Under the pieces are notes generated by a model. It was not told where the DNA came from. It saw only the letters and a program-made list of their open reading frames with translations, and made no database searches. Shown here in pieces: positions 18,129 through 27,066 of a stretch of 64,000 bases of DNA. This DNA comes from Deefgea rivuli DSM 18356. Lineage in GTDB: Bacteria; Pseudomonadota; Gammaproteobacteria; Burkholderiales; Chitinibacteraceae. A program made the translations under genes and the position numbers. The stretch's first letter is position 1; the number at the start of each line of letters is the position of its first letter. The stretch is taken from the NCBI RefSeq assembly GCF_000620145.1, contig NZ_KK211083.1, forward strand, positions 186,001 to 250,000, read 5' to 3'.

Positions 18129-18467
18129 TTATTCGAGTTGTTGCTGTTTCCAGGTTTCCCAGATTGCAGCGGCAGCTTCGGCATATTGGCTGCGGCCGCC
18201 GGCAAATTCGGGGGTAAACCATTGCGTGAAAACATTAAATATCAATTGCTGAACATCATCGACGCCCATGCACTGCGGCAGACTGCGCAAAATGCTGCCG
18301 ACTTCGGGCGCATAGCCAGCAGGCTCTTGGACGAGCGTCATCATCATCGGGTCGCAATCAAACAAAATTTGGCAAACTTGGGCAAACCATTCGGGATTAT
18401 TCGCGCGTATCCATTCGCCCGTTTTTTTCTCGTCGTTTGCCCAATCAAACCACTCTGGTTTTTCCAT
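18129..18467 (-). CDS. Conserved-looking hypothetical protein embedded between hisA and hisF
   Basis: The 112-residue, Trp-rich acidic protein ([19 protein letters not shown]...) has no signal peptide or membrane helix, so it should be cytoplasmic. It is tightly packed, 14 nt after hisA and 29 nt before hisF, on the same strand, so it is transcribed with the his operon. I do not recognise a family. Composition ([28 protein letters not shown]) suggests an all-helical fold. A role with HisA/HisF is possible but unproved. Confidence 0.75.
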   Translation of the reverse strand: MEKPEWFDWANDEKKTGEWIRANNPEWFAQVCQILFDCDPMMMTLVQEPAGYAPEVGSILRSLPQCMGVDDVQQLIFNVFTQWFTPEFAGGRSQYAEAAAAIWETWKQQQLE

Positions 18468-18481
18468 GCGCCCTCGATTGA

Positions 18482-19222
18482 TTAGGCGGAAAGCTCATCC
18501 GCTAAATCTTGTGCTTTAGCAAAATCAATGGTGCCTTCGTAAATCGCACGGCCCGTAATCACGCCTTCGATGCCTTCATCGGCGACTTCGCATAATTTGC
18601 GAATATCATCCAGATCGGTCAAACCGCCCGAGGCAATTACCGGAATCGTCAATGCTTGTGCCAATTTAACGGTAGCTTCGATATTCACGCCAGACAGCAT
18701 GCCATCGCGGCCGATATCGGTGTAAATGATGCTTTCTACGCCGTAGCCTTCAAAGCGTTTGGCTAAATCAATCACATTGTGATCGGTGATTTTCGCCCAA
18801 CCATCAGTGGCTACCATGCCATCTTTGGCATCTAAACCCACAATAATATTGCCAGGGAAAGCGTCGCACGCTTCGTGCAAAAATCCCGGTTGCTTGATTG
18901 CCGCCGTGCCAATAATGACGTAATCGATGCCGGCATCAAGATACATTTCGATGGTTTCGAGTGAGCGAATCCCGCCACCCAATTGCACCGGCACTTCGCC
19001 TTTGATTTCAGCCAAAATGGCTTTTACCGCAGCTAAATTTTTTGGCTTACCTGCAAACGCACCGTTTAAATCTACCAAATGCATGCGGCGTGCGCCTTGG
19101 CCTAGCCAGTGGCTAACAAAACTTGCCGGATCATCGGAAAATACCGTTGCGCCTTCCATTTCACCTTGGCGCAGGCGGACGCACTGGCCATCTTTTAAAT
19201 CAATTGCAGGAATAATCAGCAT
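18482..19222 (-). CDS. hisA: ProFAR isomerase
   Basis: HisA converts ProFAR to PRFAR by an Amadori rearrangement, the fourth step of histidine synthesis. The 246-residue (beta/alpha)8 protein has the catalytic aspartates in [15 protein letters not shown] and [14 protein letters not shown], and the phosphate motifs LGGGIRS and ASGGLTD. There are 116 nt between it and hisH, longer than elsewhere in the operon. Confidence 0.97.
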   Translation of the reverse strand: MLIIPAIDLKDGQCVRLRQGEMEGATVFSDDPASFVSHWLGQGARRMHLVDLNGAFAGKPKNLAAVKAILAEIKGEVPVQLGGGIRSLETIEMYLDAGIDYVIIGTAAIKQPGFLHEACDAFPGNIIVGLDAKDGMVATDGWAKITDHNVIDLAKRFEGYGVESIIYTDIGRDGMLSGVNIEATVKLAQALTIPVIASGGLTDLDDIRKLCEVADEGIEGVITGRAIYEGTIDFAKAQDLADELSA

Positions 19223-19338
19223 GATATGAGCGTGTAAATAAGTGAGTCGTTAATGGGCTTAAAACTAAGTTGGCAGTATAGGTTAAATATTTACTACTTT
19301 ATGATTTCATTCGTTTTTCTGTAAAGAGAATATGTAGC

Positions 19339-19995
19339 TTAGTGCTTGCCGTTCCAATGCACAAAATTCTTTAATAATTGCAGGCCAGCAGTACTGCTTT
19401 TTTCTGGATGGCATTGAATCGCAAAAATATTGTCTTTCGCAATCGCCACGGCAAATCGATTTGGGTAACCCGTTTCAATAAAGGTATCGTGCGGCTCAGC
19501 GGGGGCGAAGTGGTAGCTGTGCACGAAATAAAAGCGTTCCGCATCGTTAATCCCCGCCCACAGCGGATGATCTTGCACGATGAACATTTCATTCCAGCCC
19601 ATGTGCGGTACTTTGAGTTTTTGCCCATTCGCATCATGCATATTTTCAGGTTTGAACTTAATCACATTGCCTTTGAATACGCCTAGGCAATCCATATCGC
19701 CTTCTTCGCTGTGTTCAAACAATAATTGTGCGCCAACGCAAATGCCTAAAAATGGCTTATTCGCAGCCGCATCGAGCACCGCTTGTTTCAGGCCGCTGGC
19801 TTCTAGTTCGCGCATACAGTCGGGCATCGCACCTTGGCCGGGAAAAACGACTTTATCTGCACTGGCCACAACGGCAGGGTCGGCGGTCAGAATCACTTCC
19901 GCGTTATTCTCGGCGACCAATTCAAACGCTTTGGTGACCGAATGTAAATTGCCCATGCCGTAATCGACGATCGCAATGATAGGTTTTTTTGTCAT
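19339..19995 (-). CDS. hisH: Imidazole glycerol phosphate synthase subunit HisH (glutaminase)
   Basis: HisH is the class I glutamine amidotransferase that supplies ammonia to HisF. The 218-residue protein has the nucleophile elbow LGICVGAQLLF (Cys about 86) and the His-Glu pair in QCHPEKS (about 198). PGQGAMPDC forms the oxyanion strand region. It follows hisB directly (1 nt gap). Confidence 0.97.
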   Translation of the reverse strand: MTKKPIIAIVDYGMGNLHSVTKAFELVAENNAEVILTADPAVVASADKVVFPGQGAMPDCMRELEASGLKQAVLDAAANKPFLGICVGAQLLFEHSEEGDMDCLGVFKGNVIKFKPENMHDANGQKLKVPHMGWNEMFIVQDHPLWAGINDAERFYFVHSYHFAPAEPHDTFIETGYPNRFAVAIAKDNIFAIQCHPEKSSTAGLQLLKNFVHWNGKH

Positions 19996-19996
19996 A

Positions 19997-20590
19997 TCAA
20001 CCTACCAGCGTGCCTTTGGTTGATGGCGTAATGCCTGCCATCCGTGGATCGAACTCTACCGCCATGCGCAGTGCGCGGCCCAAAGCTTTGAAAATCGTTT
20101 CGGCTTGGTGGTGGGCGTTTTTGCCTTTTAGATTGTCGATATGCAAGCTGATTGCGGCGTGATTGACAAAACCACGGAAAAATTCGCCGAACAGATCCAC
20201 ATCAAAACCGCCAATCATGGCGCGAGTGTATTCACAGTCGTATTCCAAACAGGGGCGGCCCGACAGATCGATAACGACGCGGCTCAGCGCTTCGTCGAGC
20301 GGCACATAGCTGTGACCGTAGCGAACGATGCCTTTTTTGTCGCCGACGGCTTTAGCAAAAGCCTGACCTAGTGTGATGCCGACGTCTTCAACCGTGTGAT
20401 GCGCATCGATATGTAAATCGCCAACGGCTTTGATTTCAATATCAAACAGACCGTGGCGCGCCACTTGGTCGAGCATATGTTCAAAAAACGGCACGCCAGT
20501 ATCAAATTTACTCACGCCCGTTCCGTCGAGGTTCAGCGTAATGGTGATTTGAGTTTCTAGCGTATTGCGGGTCACAGTAACTTGGCGCAT
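19997..20590 (-). CDS. hisB: Imidazoleglycerol-phosphate dehydratase
   Basis: HisB dehydrates IGP to imidazole acetol phosphate. This is the 197-residue monofunctional form without the phosphatase domain. It has the manganese-binding histidine clusters [27 protein letters not shown], and [19 protein letters not shown]. It heads the hisB-H-A-x-F-I block. hisC, normally next in the pathway and often upstream, is not found here. Confidence 0.97.
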   Translation of the reverse strand: MRQVTVTRNTLETQITITLNLDGTGVSKFDTGVPFFEHMLDQVARHGLFDIEIKAVGDLHIDAHHTVEDVGITLGQAFAKAVGDKKGIVRYGHSYVPLDEALSRVVIDLSGRPCLEYDCEYTRAMIGGFDVDLFGEFFRGFVNHAAISLHIDNLKGKNAHHQAETIFKALGRALRMAVEFDPRMAGITPSTKGTLVG

Positions 20591-20755
20591 GAGTCAGTTC
20601 TCGGTATTTGGAGCGGAACGGCGCTTATTCTTATCCTGATTCAAATCTGAAATGTCGGCTTCGCGCCATCTTTGATTCAGAACGTGGACTAATACAGCGC
20701 GTTCACAGCAATAGACGCTTATTTTCTAACAGAAACCGCTCTACGGGAAGCTTTG

Positions 20756-21118
20756 TTAGCGTTTCTCTGTATTGCGACTGGATTTCTTCGGCGCGCGCAG
20801 CGCTGTGGCGATGCCTTCTTTGGCCCAATCGATCAGCTCGCTGGGTGTTTCTAGCGCGGATTCTGGCAGCGGATAGTAGCTCATGCTTTGCTGGCGACCA
20901 TCTTTCATTGCATAAGTAAACGGCGCGAGTTGGGCGGCGATAAAGCGTGGGCGATTCAAATCATCGACTTTGACGTAGAAAATATCGTCGACGACGATGG
21001 CAAAAAATAGCTCGTCGCAATACACGCCAAAACCACCAAACATGGCTTTGGCGCGCAGTGTACCGAGCGGCGCGAGCTCGCCCAATAGATAATCGACGTA
21101 CTCGCTGCGCTTAGCCAT
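20756..21118 (-). CDS. TfoX/Sxy N-terminal domain protein
   Basis: The 120-residue protein matches the TfoX N-terminal fold: YVDYLLGELAPLGTLRAKAMFGGFGVYCDELFFA with the conserved MFGG. A Lys/Arg-rich tail (PKKSSRNTEKR) follows. Full-length TfoX/Sxy controls competence genes, but stand-alone N-domains of this size are common and of unknown role. It is separated from hisB by 165 nt and bordered upstream by the MITE. Confidence 0.85.
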   Translation of the reverse strand: MAKRSEYVDYLLGELAPLGTLRAKAMFGGFGVYCDELFFAIVVDDIFYVKVDDLNRPRFIAAQLAPFTYAMKDGRQQSMSYYPLPESALETPSELIDWAKEGIATALRAPKKSSRNTEKR

Positions 21119-21167
21119 GATGAGTTAATCCAAAATGTCTTTGCATCGTGTCTTGCCTCGCCGTGTG

Positions 21168-21438
21168 CTAGGGTCTGTTGACGTTTGGTTTACGATCGCG
21201 CTGGAGCGATTTTCGCGGCAGATCAAGGCATTTCGTGCGAAGCATAGCCAGCTATTCGAGCACGGAATAACGCAGAGATGCCGCGAAAATCGCCCAGCCC
21301 TTCGGGTTTGGCTGCTTTTGGCCTGACCCTGCGTTACAAAACGCTGGCATAGAATGACTATGCGACGCGTCTTGTGCCTTGTTTCAGGCCAAAATCAGCA
21401 CAAACGCGATTCGCAAACCAAACGCCAATAGACCCTAG
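21168..21438. mobile_element. MITE-like element with terminal inverted repeats and two internal hairpin modules
   Basis: The 271-bp non-coding element is bounded by CTAG at both ends. Its left terminus, CTAGGGTCTGTTGACGTTTG(GTTTACGA), pairs with the right terminus with three mismatches over 28 positions. Inside are two further hairpins: GCGATTTTCGCGGCA (21206-21220) perfectly complements 21279-21293, and TTTTGGCCTGA (21316-21326) perfectly complements 21384-21394. Both have CAAGGCA and AACGCAG blocks and a CATAG..CTATG core, in opposite orientation. CTAG could be a target duplication of the YTAR type used by some IS5-like transposases; no transposase is in the window. It ends 4 nt from the CREST gene's stop and fills the 324-nt gap. 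Confidence 0.8.
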
Positions 21439-21442
21439 ACCG

Positions 21443-22165
21443 CTATTTGTAGTAGCGGCTACGCGTGGTTTGCACTAAGTGGTAAATAATCGTGCCTGCT
21501 GCCAGTGTTGAGAGCAAATGTTTCAGCGTGTGGCCGCTCATAAAACCAAGGACGGCGTAAATTTGATGGTCGGCCAGTTCGGCGACTTTGGCGAGTACAT
21601 ATAAAGCAATTGCCGCCGCAAATGCGATGCGAGTGCTTTTCGGTGCATGCCATTGCCAGATCGGGATTAGCAGCAGCGGCAAGGCTTGTAAGCCTAGATA
21701 CAAGCGCAAGTCGCCGCTAAAGTGCCAGTACACGACGCCCCCGATGGCAAAAACGCTGAGTGCGATGACTAAAGGCCATTGATTTTTGTGCGCTGAAAAA
21801 TTCTGCCAAACGCCTGCCAACAAGCCTGCGCAGGCCAATGAAATCGGCATGCGATCCCAAACGAGACGCTCGTCGTTTGGCGACCAGTGGTAATAGCCCG
21901 AGCCTATCGCAGTCAGGAAAATAGCGATAACAAACAGCGTGAAGCCTAAATTAAGCTGCTGACGCTCTGGCCATAGACGCAACATGCCCCACAGCGCGAC
22001 CAGTGCAAAACCAGCATTGGACAGTACATCGCCGCAATTGATAATGCCAAAACGCAGCAACTGATCAGCAAATGAATGATAGCCTTCAAGCTGGGCAATC
22101 GGCCCGTGAACCAGCATGCCGATCAAAATCGCCAGCAAAACCAAGATAGTTAACAGCTTTTGCAT
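21443..22165 (-). CDS. CREST-superfamily membrane hydrolase (alkaline ceramidase-like)
   Basis: The 240-residue protein has about seven membrane helices. It carries the spaced CREST motifs: NCGDVLSNAGFALVALWG (Asp-Ser-Asn), GSGYYHWSPNDERLVWDRMP (Ser, His, Asp) and ELADH followed by GHTLKHLLSTL (His residues). This superfamily includes alkaline ceramidase, PAQR receptors and Per1; the His/Asp residues form a zinc hydrolase site. A lipid amide substrate is likely but unproved. Found alone on the minus strand between two his blocks. Confidence 0.82.
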   Translation of the reverse strand: MQKLLTILVLLAILIGMLVHGPIAQLEGYHSFADQLLRFGIINCGDVLSNAGFALVALWGMLRLWPERQQLNLGFTLFVIAIFLTAIGSGYYHWSPNDERLVWDRMPISLACAGLLAGVWQNFSAHKNQWPLVIALSVFAIGGVVYWHFSGDLRLYLGLQALPLLLIPIWQWHAPKSTRIAFAAAIALYVLAKVAELADHQIYAVLGFMSGHTLKHLLSTLAAGTIIYHLVQTTRSRYYK

Positions 22166-22523
22166 ACAAAACCTTGGGTACAGAAAGAGGTAGGGCAGCT
22201 TAGCATAAATGCACTAATTTGGCCTTGGGTGTGAATTGATGTTGGGGTATTTAAATCTAGGCTTTATTTATTAATGGCTGCATTTGTATACCTATGGTTT
22301 TTAATCTTTCATCCATTGCTGAAAGAACACTGTTCCAGCGGGTTAAGCTCACTGCTAGAAACCTTAGAAATTGAATTTTACTACTGAGATGCTGCGATTC
22401 AGTAGTTGATTGCATCACACGGGCTTGGTTCTGCAAATGGTAGGAACTTTCGCTGTGCCTTTGTCTTGGCGCAAATTGACTTTGCTGCGTATGCTTAATT
22501 TTTATGTAGGAGTTAAATAGTCG
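22166..22523. other. Divergent intergenic region, CREST gene / TPR gene
   Basis: 358 nt without a supported gene. It must hold two divergent promoters and contains a copy of the 51-nt palindrome (22245-22295). A long minus-strand frame here (22257-22685) overlaps the TPR gene and is judged spurious. Confidence 0.6.
22245..22295. repeat. 51-nt palindromic element, copy C
   Basis: It begins GGGTATTTAAATCTAGGC, has loop TTTATTTATTAAT, and ends GGCTGCATTTGTATACCTAT. It is among the copies closest to the consensus and lies between divergent genes. Confidence 0.8.
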
Positions 22524-23555
22524 ATGGTTGATGCAGTCAAATCCGACGTGCATAGCGCTCAGCTCAAAGCGGTTGAGCAGCTGATTTTTACCGAGCCTGT
22601 GTTGGCGCGGCAGAAATGCCTCGCCGTGCTGGCTGGCGCTCGGCAGGCATTTGATGCGCCAACGTTGATTGCCGCCGCTTTGCAATTGTCTTTAATTGAA
22701 GACCAATTGGGCGATTTGGAGAGCGCAATTGCGGTGCTGTCTGAGGCGTTGGTATTTGCCGAGGAATTTAAATTGCAGCAGCGTTTGCCCCAATTGTTAG
22801 AGCAAATTGGACGTTGCTATTATTCGCAAGCGCGCTACCCGCAAGCTTTGGAGTTTTGGCACCAATGTGCGGTGCTCTGCGGGAATGATGCTGATTTTAT
22901 TGCAACGCGTGGTCTGGCTCTGATGGGGCTTGGGCAAATTTGCGATGCTTGTGGTGAAAATAGCCAAGCGATTACTTTGCATCAGCGGGCTCACACTTTA
23001 CTGGCCGGCATCAATGATTGTTTTTTGCTGACGATGGCGAAAATTAATTGGGCCGTGAATTTACAGAAAACAGGGCAAAACGATGCCGCTGAATTCATTT
23101 TGCAGGATGCTTTGCAATTAAGTCTGACGCACCAATTACCTCATCATGCGGCGGAAAGCTATTTCCGTTTGGCTGAGATTGCAATTGTAAAGCAGCATTG
23201 GGATCAAGCAGAACGCTTGCTGGAAGAAGGTTTGTTAACCTTGGCGACAACGCCTTATCATTGGTGTGAAGTGAATCTGCTGGCGCTGTGGGCGACGGTT
23301 GCGGCACAGCAGCAGCGGCTAGCCCAAGCACTCGAAAGCGTAAAACGTGGTCTATTAATTGCTGAGCAGGATGGTTTGCGGCATTTGGAAATGCGCCTGA
23401 ATCAGCAAGCGTCGCAATATGCGCGTGCGATGGGGCTGGATGATCAGGCGGAAGAATTTTTGCGTAAAAGTCATTTTATCGAAATTCATTTAAATACGGC
23501 ATTCGCACCAACCACGCTGTTGAATTTCAGTGCACTGAGCGATTTGCTGATTTAG
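22524..23555 (+). CDS. Tetratricopeptide-repeat protein (first of a tandem pair)
   Basis: The 343-residue all-helical protein is built of about six TPR-like units. It has no signal peptide, membrane helix or catalytic domain. Examples are LLEQIGRCYYSQARYPQALEFW, MAKINWAVNLQKTGQNDAAE and LEESLLTLATTPYHW-type segments. It is the tandem paralogue of the gene at 23706 over its whole length. Similar TPR arrays sit in front of GGDEF or adenylate cyclase domains in related bacteria; here the frame ends after the array (FSALSDLL). It is probably a scaffold. Its function is unknown. Confidence 0.85.
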   Translation: MVDAVKSDVHSAQLKAVEQLIFTEPVLARQKCLAVLAGARQAFDAPTLIAAALQLSLIEDQLGDLESAIAVLSEALVFAEEFKLQQRLPQLLEQIGRCYYSQARYPQALEFWHQCAVLCGNDADFIATRGLALMGLGQICDACGENSQAITLHQRAHTLLAGINDCFLLTMAKINWAVNLQKTGQNDAAEFILQDALQLSLTHQLPHHAAESYFRLAEIAIVKQHWDQAERLLEEGLLTLATTPYHWCEVNLLALWATVAAQQQRLAQALESVKRGLLIAEQDGLRHLEMRLNQQASQYARAMGLDDQAEEFLRKSHFIEIHLNTAFAPTTLLNFSALSDLLI

Positions 23556-23705
23556 TTGCTTCGCTATTTCGCCTATGATGGCTATGGTTTGACGCAAAAT
23601 AATTAAAATCATGATTCCAATCTCAAACACCACCGCGCTGCGCCTCTGCATGCTCGGAGTCTCCTTGCCTAGGCTCGGTATTTTACGAATTAAGGCGAAT
23701 CGATA

Positions 23706-24734
23706 ATGCCCATGATTGAGCCGCAGCCTCGTCAATCTCAATTAGATGCGATTCAAGCGCTCTTGTTTACTGAGCCGGTGCGCGCACGCGAGCTTTGCTT
23801 GGCGCTGCTTGCTCAAACGCGGCAAACTTTTGATGCGAAAACATTTATTGCAGCGGCTTTGCAACTTTCGCAAATTGAAGATCAGCTTGGGGATTTAACG
23901 AGCGCAATTAATCAGTTATTCGAAGCAATGGTTTTTGCTGAGGAATTCAAACAAAGCCAGTGTCGACCTGAAATTCTCGAGCAAATTGGCCGCTGTTATT
24001 ACACTCAAGCTTGCTACCCGCAAGCGCTAGAGCATTGGCTGCAATGTGTGGTTTTATGTGGCAAAGATGCCGAATTTTTGAAAACCCGTAGTTTGGCTTT
24101 AATGGGCTTGGGGCAGATTTGTGATGTGTGGGGCGATCATGCCTTGGCGGTCAGAATGCATGCGTCAGCGCATCAATTGCTGCTTGATACTGGCGATGTG
24201 TTTTTGCGTGTTAAAGCCAAAATTAATTGGGCAGTGAATTTGCAAAAAACCGGCGATTTGATTGGCGCGAAAGAATTATTACGCCGCTCCTTAACTTTAT
24301 GTTTGCAGCATCAGCTCCCGCATTACGCCGCCACCAGCTCGTATCGGCTGGCTGAAATTGAATTGATGAATGGGCATTTAGAGGCGAGTGAATGCTTAAT
24401 TGAAGAGGGTTTGGCGATTGTCGCTATTACGCCTTACCATTGGGCCGAAGTCAATTTACTGGCGCTTTGGGCGCAATTGATGGAGAAGCGCGGGCAAAGT
24501 CAACAGGCCTTAGACATTGTTCAGCGTGGTTTGCAAATCGCGCAGCAAGACGGCTTTCGCCATCAGGAAATGCGTTTGGCCGATCAGGCCGAGCGCTATG
24601 CGCGTGCAATTGGCAAAATCGATCTGGCTGACGATTATGCTCGGAAAGTAAACTTTATTATGCTGCATTTAAATACCACGACCACTCCGCAATTTGCACC
24701 GAATTTATCGAGCTTAAGTGATTTATTAGAGTAA
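23706..24734 (+). CDS. Tetratricopeptide-repeat protein (second of a tandem pair)
   Basis: The 342-residue protein is a clear paralogue of the preceding gene. It shares LEQIGRCYYTQACYPQALE, SLALMGLGQICDVWG, KINWAVNLQKTGD and the same end LSSLSDLL. The two lie head to tail 150 nt apart, so a gene duplication is the simple explanation; divergence in the middle repeats suggests it is not very recent. No effector domain. A 51-nt repeat starts directly after its stop, followed by a terminator. Confidence 0.85.
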   Translation: MPMIEPQPRQSQLDAIQALLFTEPVRARELCLALLAQTRQTFDAKTFIAAALQLSQIEDQLGDLTSAINQLFEAMVFAEEFKQSQCRPEILEQIGRCYYTQACYPQALEHWLQCVVLCGKDAEFLKTRSLALMGLGQICDVWGDHALAVRMHASAHQLLLDTGDVFLRVKAKINWAVNLQKTGDLIGAKELLRRSLTLCLQHQLPHYAATSSYRLAEIELMNGHLEASECLIEEGLAIVAITPYHWAEVNLLALWAQLMEKRGQSQQALDIVQRGLQIAQQDGFRHQEMRLADQAERYARAIGKIDLADDYARKVNFIMLHLNTTTTPQFAPNLSSLSDLLE

Positions 24735-24785
24735 GGGTATAGACCCGTAGCTTAATATTGGCGAGCGCTGCATTTATATAAATAA
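24735..24785. repeat. 51-nt palindromic element, copy L
   Basis: It begins GGGTATAGACCCGTAGCTTA directly after the TAA of the TPR gene and contains GCGCTGCATTTATATAAAT in register with copy C. The right outer arm is decayed (AAAT instead of ACCT). It merges into the adjacent terminator. Confidence 0.65.
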
Positions 24786-24787
24786 AT

Positions 24788-24816
24788 AAAAAATCCGCAA
24801 TAAAGCGGATTTTTTT
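24788..24816 (+). terminator. Bidirectional rho-independent terminator
   Basis: AAAAATCCGC pairs with GCGGATTTTT around loop AATAAA, with T or A tracts on both sides. It separates the convergent TPR gene and hisD. Confidence 0.92.
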
Positions 24817-24839
24817 ATGGTTAACGATTTCAAATCGGC

Positions 24840-26135
24840 TTATTGATCTAAGCGCATTTCTGCTGCATTGGCATGTGCCGTCAAACCTTCGCCGTGCGCC
24901 AAGATGCTGGCGATTTTGCCGAGCTTTTGTGCGCCAGCTTGCGAGACTTTAATCAGGCTAGAGCGTTTTTGGAAATCGTACACCCCAAGAGGACTAGAGA
25001 AGCGCGCGCTGCGGGCGGTTGGCAATACGTGGTTGGGGCCGGCGCAATAGTCGCCCAAACTTTCCGAAGTGAATTGCCCCATAAAAATCGCGCCAGCGTG
25101 GCGAATTTGCGGCAGAAGCGCGTCAGGATCGGCGACTGACAATTCCAAATGCTCGGGTGCGATGTAATTGCTGATTTCACACGCCTCAGCCAAGTCTTTA
25201 ACCAGAATCAGTGCGCCGCGATTGGCGAGCGAGGCGCTGATAATGTCTTTGCGCGGTTGGCTTGGTAGTAGTTTAGCGATGCTGGCTTCAACTTCAGCCA
25301 AGTAAGCGGCGTCGGTACAGAGCAAGATCGATTGCGCGATTTCGTCGTGTTCGGCTTGGCTAAATAGATCCATCGCCACCCAATCGGCTGGCGTTGTGCC
25401 GTCGGCAATCACCAAAATTTCGGATGGGCCAGCGACCATATCGATGCCGACAATCCCAAATACCGCGCGTTTGGCGGCGGCGACGTAGGCGTTGCCTGGT
25501 CCGGTGATTTTGTCGACTTGCGGAATCGTTTGCGTACCAAACGCTAGCGCGCCAATCGCTTGCGCGCCGCCAATCGTAAACGCGCGCGACACGCCAGCGA
25601 CATACGCCGCACCGAGCACCATATCATTGCGCTCGCCACGCGGCGTTGGTACGACCATGATGATCTCGGCCACGCCCGCAACGTGCGCCGGAATCGCGTT
25701 CATCAAGACGGACGAAGGATAAGTCGCTTTGCCGCCCGGCACGTAAATGCCAACGCGATCGAGTGCAGTGACTTGCTGGCCGAGCAGCGTGCCGTCTTCG
25801 TCTTCGTACGACCACGATGCCATTTTTTGTTTTTCATGAAAGCTACGCACGCGGGTCGCAGCGGCTTGCAGCGCGCCAGCTTGATCTGCTGGCAAGCGCT
25901 CGAATGCGGCTTTGAGTTCAGCCTGCGTGAGTTCTAAATCTGCCATCGATTGGGCGGATGTGCCGTCAAACTGATTGGTATACGCAATCACCGCGTCGTC
26001 GCCACGCGCTTTCACATCGGCCAAAATGGCGGTAACGCGAACATCGACTTGCGGGTCTTGTGAGGTTTCAAACGCCAGCAGCGCGGCGAGTTCAGATTGA
26101 AAATCGTTCGAGGTGGAATCAAGACGGCGAATCAT
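24840..26135 (-). CDS. hisD: Histidinol dehydrogenase
   Basis: HisD oxidises histidinol to histidine in two NAD-dependent steps. The 431-residue protein has [15 protein letters not shown] (NAD region), [10 protein letters not shown] (zinc ligands), [12 protein letters not shown] (catalytic Glu-His) and [20 protein letters not shown]. The start [10 protein letters not shown] at 26135 fits the family; a TTG-initiated extension to 26153 is possible but unsupported. It stands apart from hisG (about 2.8 kb) and hisB (about 4.2 kb), unlike the usual hisGDC(B) order, and is flanked by repeats. Confidence 0.96.
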   Translation of the reverse strand: MIRRLDSTSNDFQSELAALLAFETSQDPQVDVRVTAILADVKARGDDAVIAYTNQFDGTSAQSMADLELTQAELKAAFERLPADQAGALQAAATRVRSFHEKQKMASWSYEDEDGTLLGQQVTALDRVGIYVPGGKATYPSSVLMNAIPAHVAGVAEIIMVVPTPRGERNDMVLGAAYVAGVSRAFTIGGAQAIGALAFGTQTIPQVDKITGPGNAYVAAAKRAVFGIVGIDMVAGPSEILVIADGTTPADWVAMDLFSQAEHDEIAQSILLCTDAAYLAEVEASIAKLLPSQPRKDIISASLANRGALILVKDLAEACEISNYIAPEHLELSVADPDALLPQIRHAGAIFMGQFTSESLGDYCAGPNHVLPTARSARFSSPLGVYDFQKRSSLIKVSQAGAQKLGKIASILAHGEGLTAHANAAEMRLDQ

Positions 26136-26314
26136 GGCGTAGACCCAAGGCAATAAAAGTTACGCTGATTATACCCTGACTTACGGGGGTGACTGCAGTG
26201 CTGCGGCATTGATCTGCGTAATATCAGAGCACTAGGGTCTTGTGGATGGTTGACCGGGTTTTTGCTGCGCGGGGTGTGATGCTGATGTGTTTTAAAGGTT
26301 GAATTTATTTTTAT

Positions 26315-26365
26315 AGGTATTGCCATCTAGGCTTTATTCTCAAATGGCTAGATGGCAATACCTAT
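26315..26365. repeat. 51-nt palindromic element, copy D (perfect arms)
   Basis: The arms ATAGGTATTGCCATCTAG (26313-26330) and CTAGATGGCAATACCTAT (26348-26365) are perfectly complementary over 18 bp, with a 17-nt loop. It lies between hisD's start and the yqhA-like gene, ending 3 nt before the latter's stop codon. Confidence 0.9.
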
Positions 26366-26368
26366 TGG

Positions 26369-26905
26369 TTAGTGCTTTTGGTCTGAGACCGAATGCAGTA
26401 GTTTGTCGGTGTAGGCGAGCGCGGCTGCGGAGATGAGGAAGGTCAGATGAATCGTCACCTGCCATTTTATCGTCGCTTCTGGAATTTGGGACGCGTTGAT
26501 AAAGGTTTGCAATAAATGAATCGACGAGATACTGATAATCGCCATCGAGAGTTTAACTTTCAGCACCGTGGCATTCACGTGGCTGAGCCATTCAGGTTGA
26601 TCAGGATCGTTATCAAGACGCAAACGCGAGACAAATGTTTCATAGCCACCCATTGTGACCATGAGCAGCAAATTCGCAATCATCACCACATCAATTAAGC
26701 CCAATACCGTGAGCATCACGTCCGTTTCTGACATCGACGTGAGGTTCATCAGCATCCGCGTCAGTGCCGCTAGAAATTTATACGCGTAAACGCCTTGAAC
26801 GATAATAAGGCCAAGATAAATCGGCAGTTGTAACCAGCGGCTATTAAAAATAACCTTCGCCAGTAGCGTGGTTTTTTTCGGATTGGCATTAGTAGGGGGC
26901 AGCAT
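26369..26905 (-). CDS. UPF0114 (YqhA) family membrane protein
   Basis: The 178-residue protein has about four helices and the family pattern. It has [50 protein letters not shown], a short charged segment [16 protein letters not shown], then [15 protein letters not shown] and [19 protein letters not shown]. coli YqhA shares these blocks; its function is unknown. I chose [11 protein letters not shown] (26905), which has AAAGAG upstream; the frame is open to 26968. A decayed fragment of a second family member lies at 28345-28458. Confidence 0.88.
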   Translation of the reverse strand: MLPPTNANPKKTTLLAKVIFNSRWLQLPIYLGLIIVQGVYAYKFLAALTRMLMNLTSMSETDVMLTVLGLIDVVMIANLLLMVTMGGYETFVSRLRLDNDPDQPEWLSHVNATVLKVKLSMAIISISSIHLLQTFINASQIPEATIKWQVTIHLTFLISAAALAYTDKLLHSVSDQKH

Positions 26906-27000
26906 AGGCTCTTTGTGTTGCGTTGCAAATGGGCTTAAATTGTCTCTGTTCTGGCGGCTGTTTGGCAAGTGACTTTATAAATACGGGGGATTTGAAAGTA

Positions 27001-27033
27001 TAAAAAAGCCGCTGGTGCATCGCACAAGCGGCT
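27001..27033 (-). terminator. Rho-independent terminator after the DUF805 gene
   Basis: On the minus strand AGCCGCT-t-GTGC pairs with GCAC-c-AGCGGCT around GAT, followed by TTTTTTA. It lies 34 nt past the stop codon at 27067. Confidence 0.9.
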
Positions 27034-27066
27034 GGAGTAGCCCGTGTTTTTACTGGAGCCGGATGG

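Noticed and set aside
22257-22685. 142-codon minus-strand frame
   Set aside because: It overlaps the 51-nt repeat and the start of the TPR gene; composition is not protein-like.
26232-26260. Degenerate MITE terminus (CTAGGGTCTTG) upstream of hisD
   Set aside because: Matches only the outer nine nt and then diverges; no partner end nearby.
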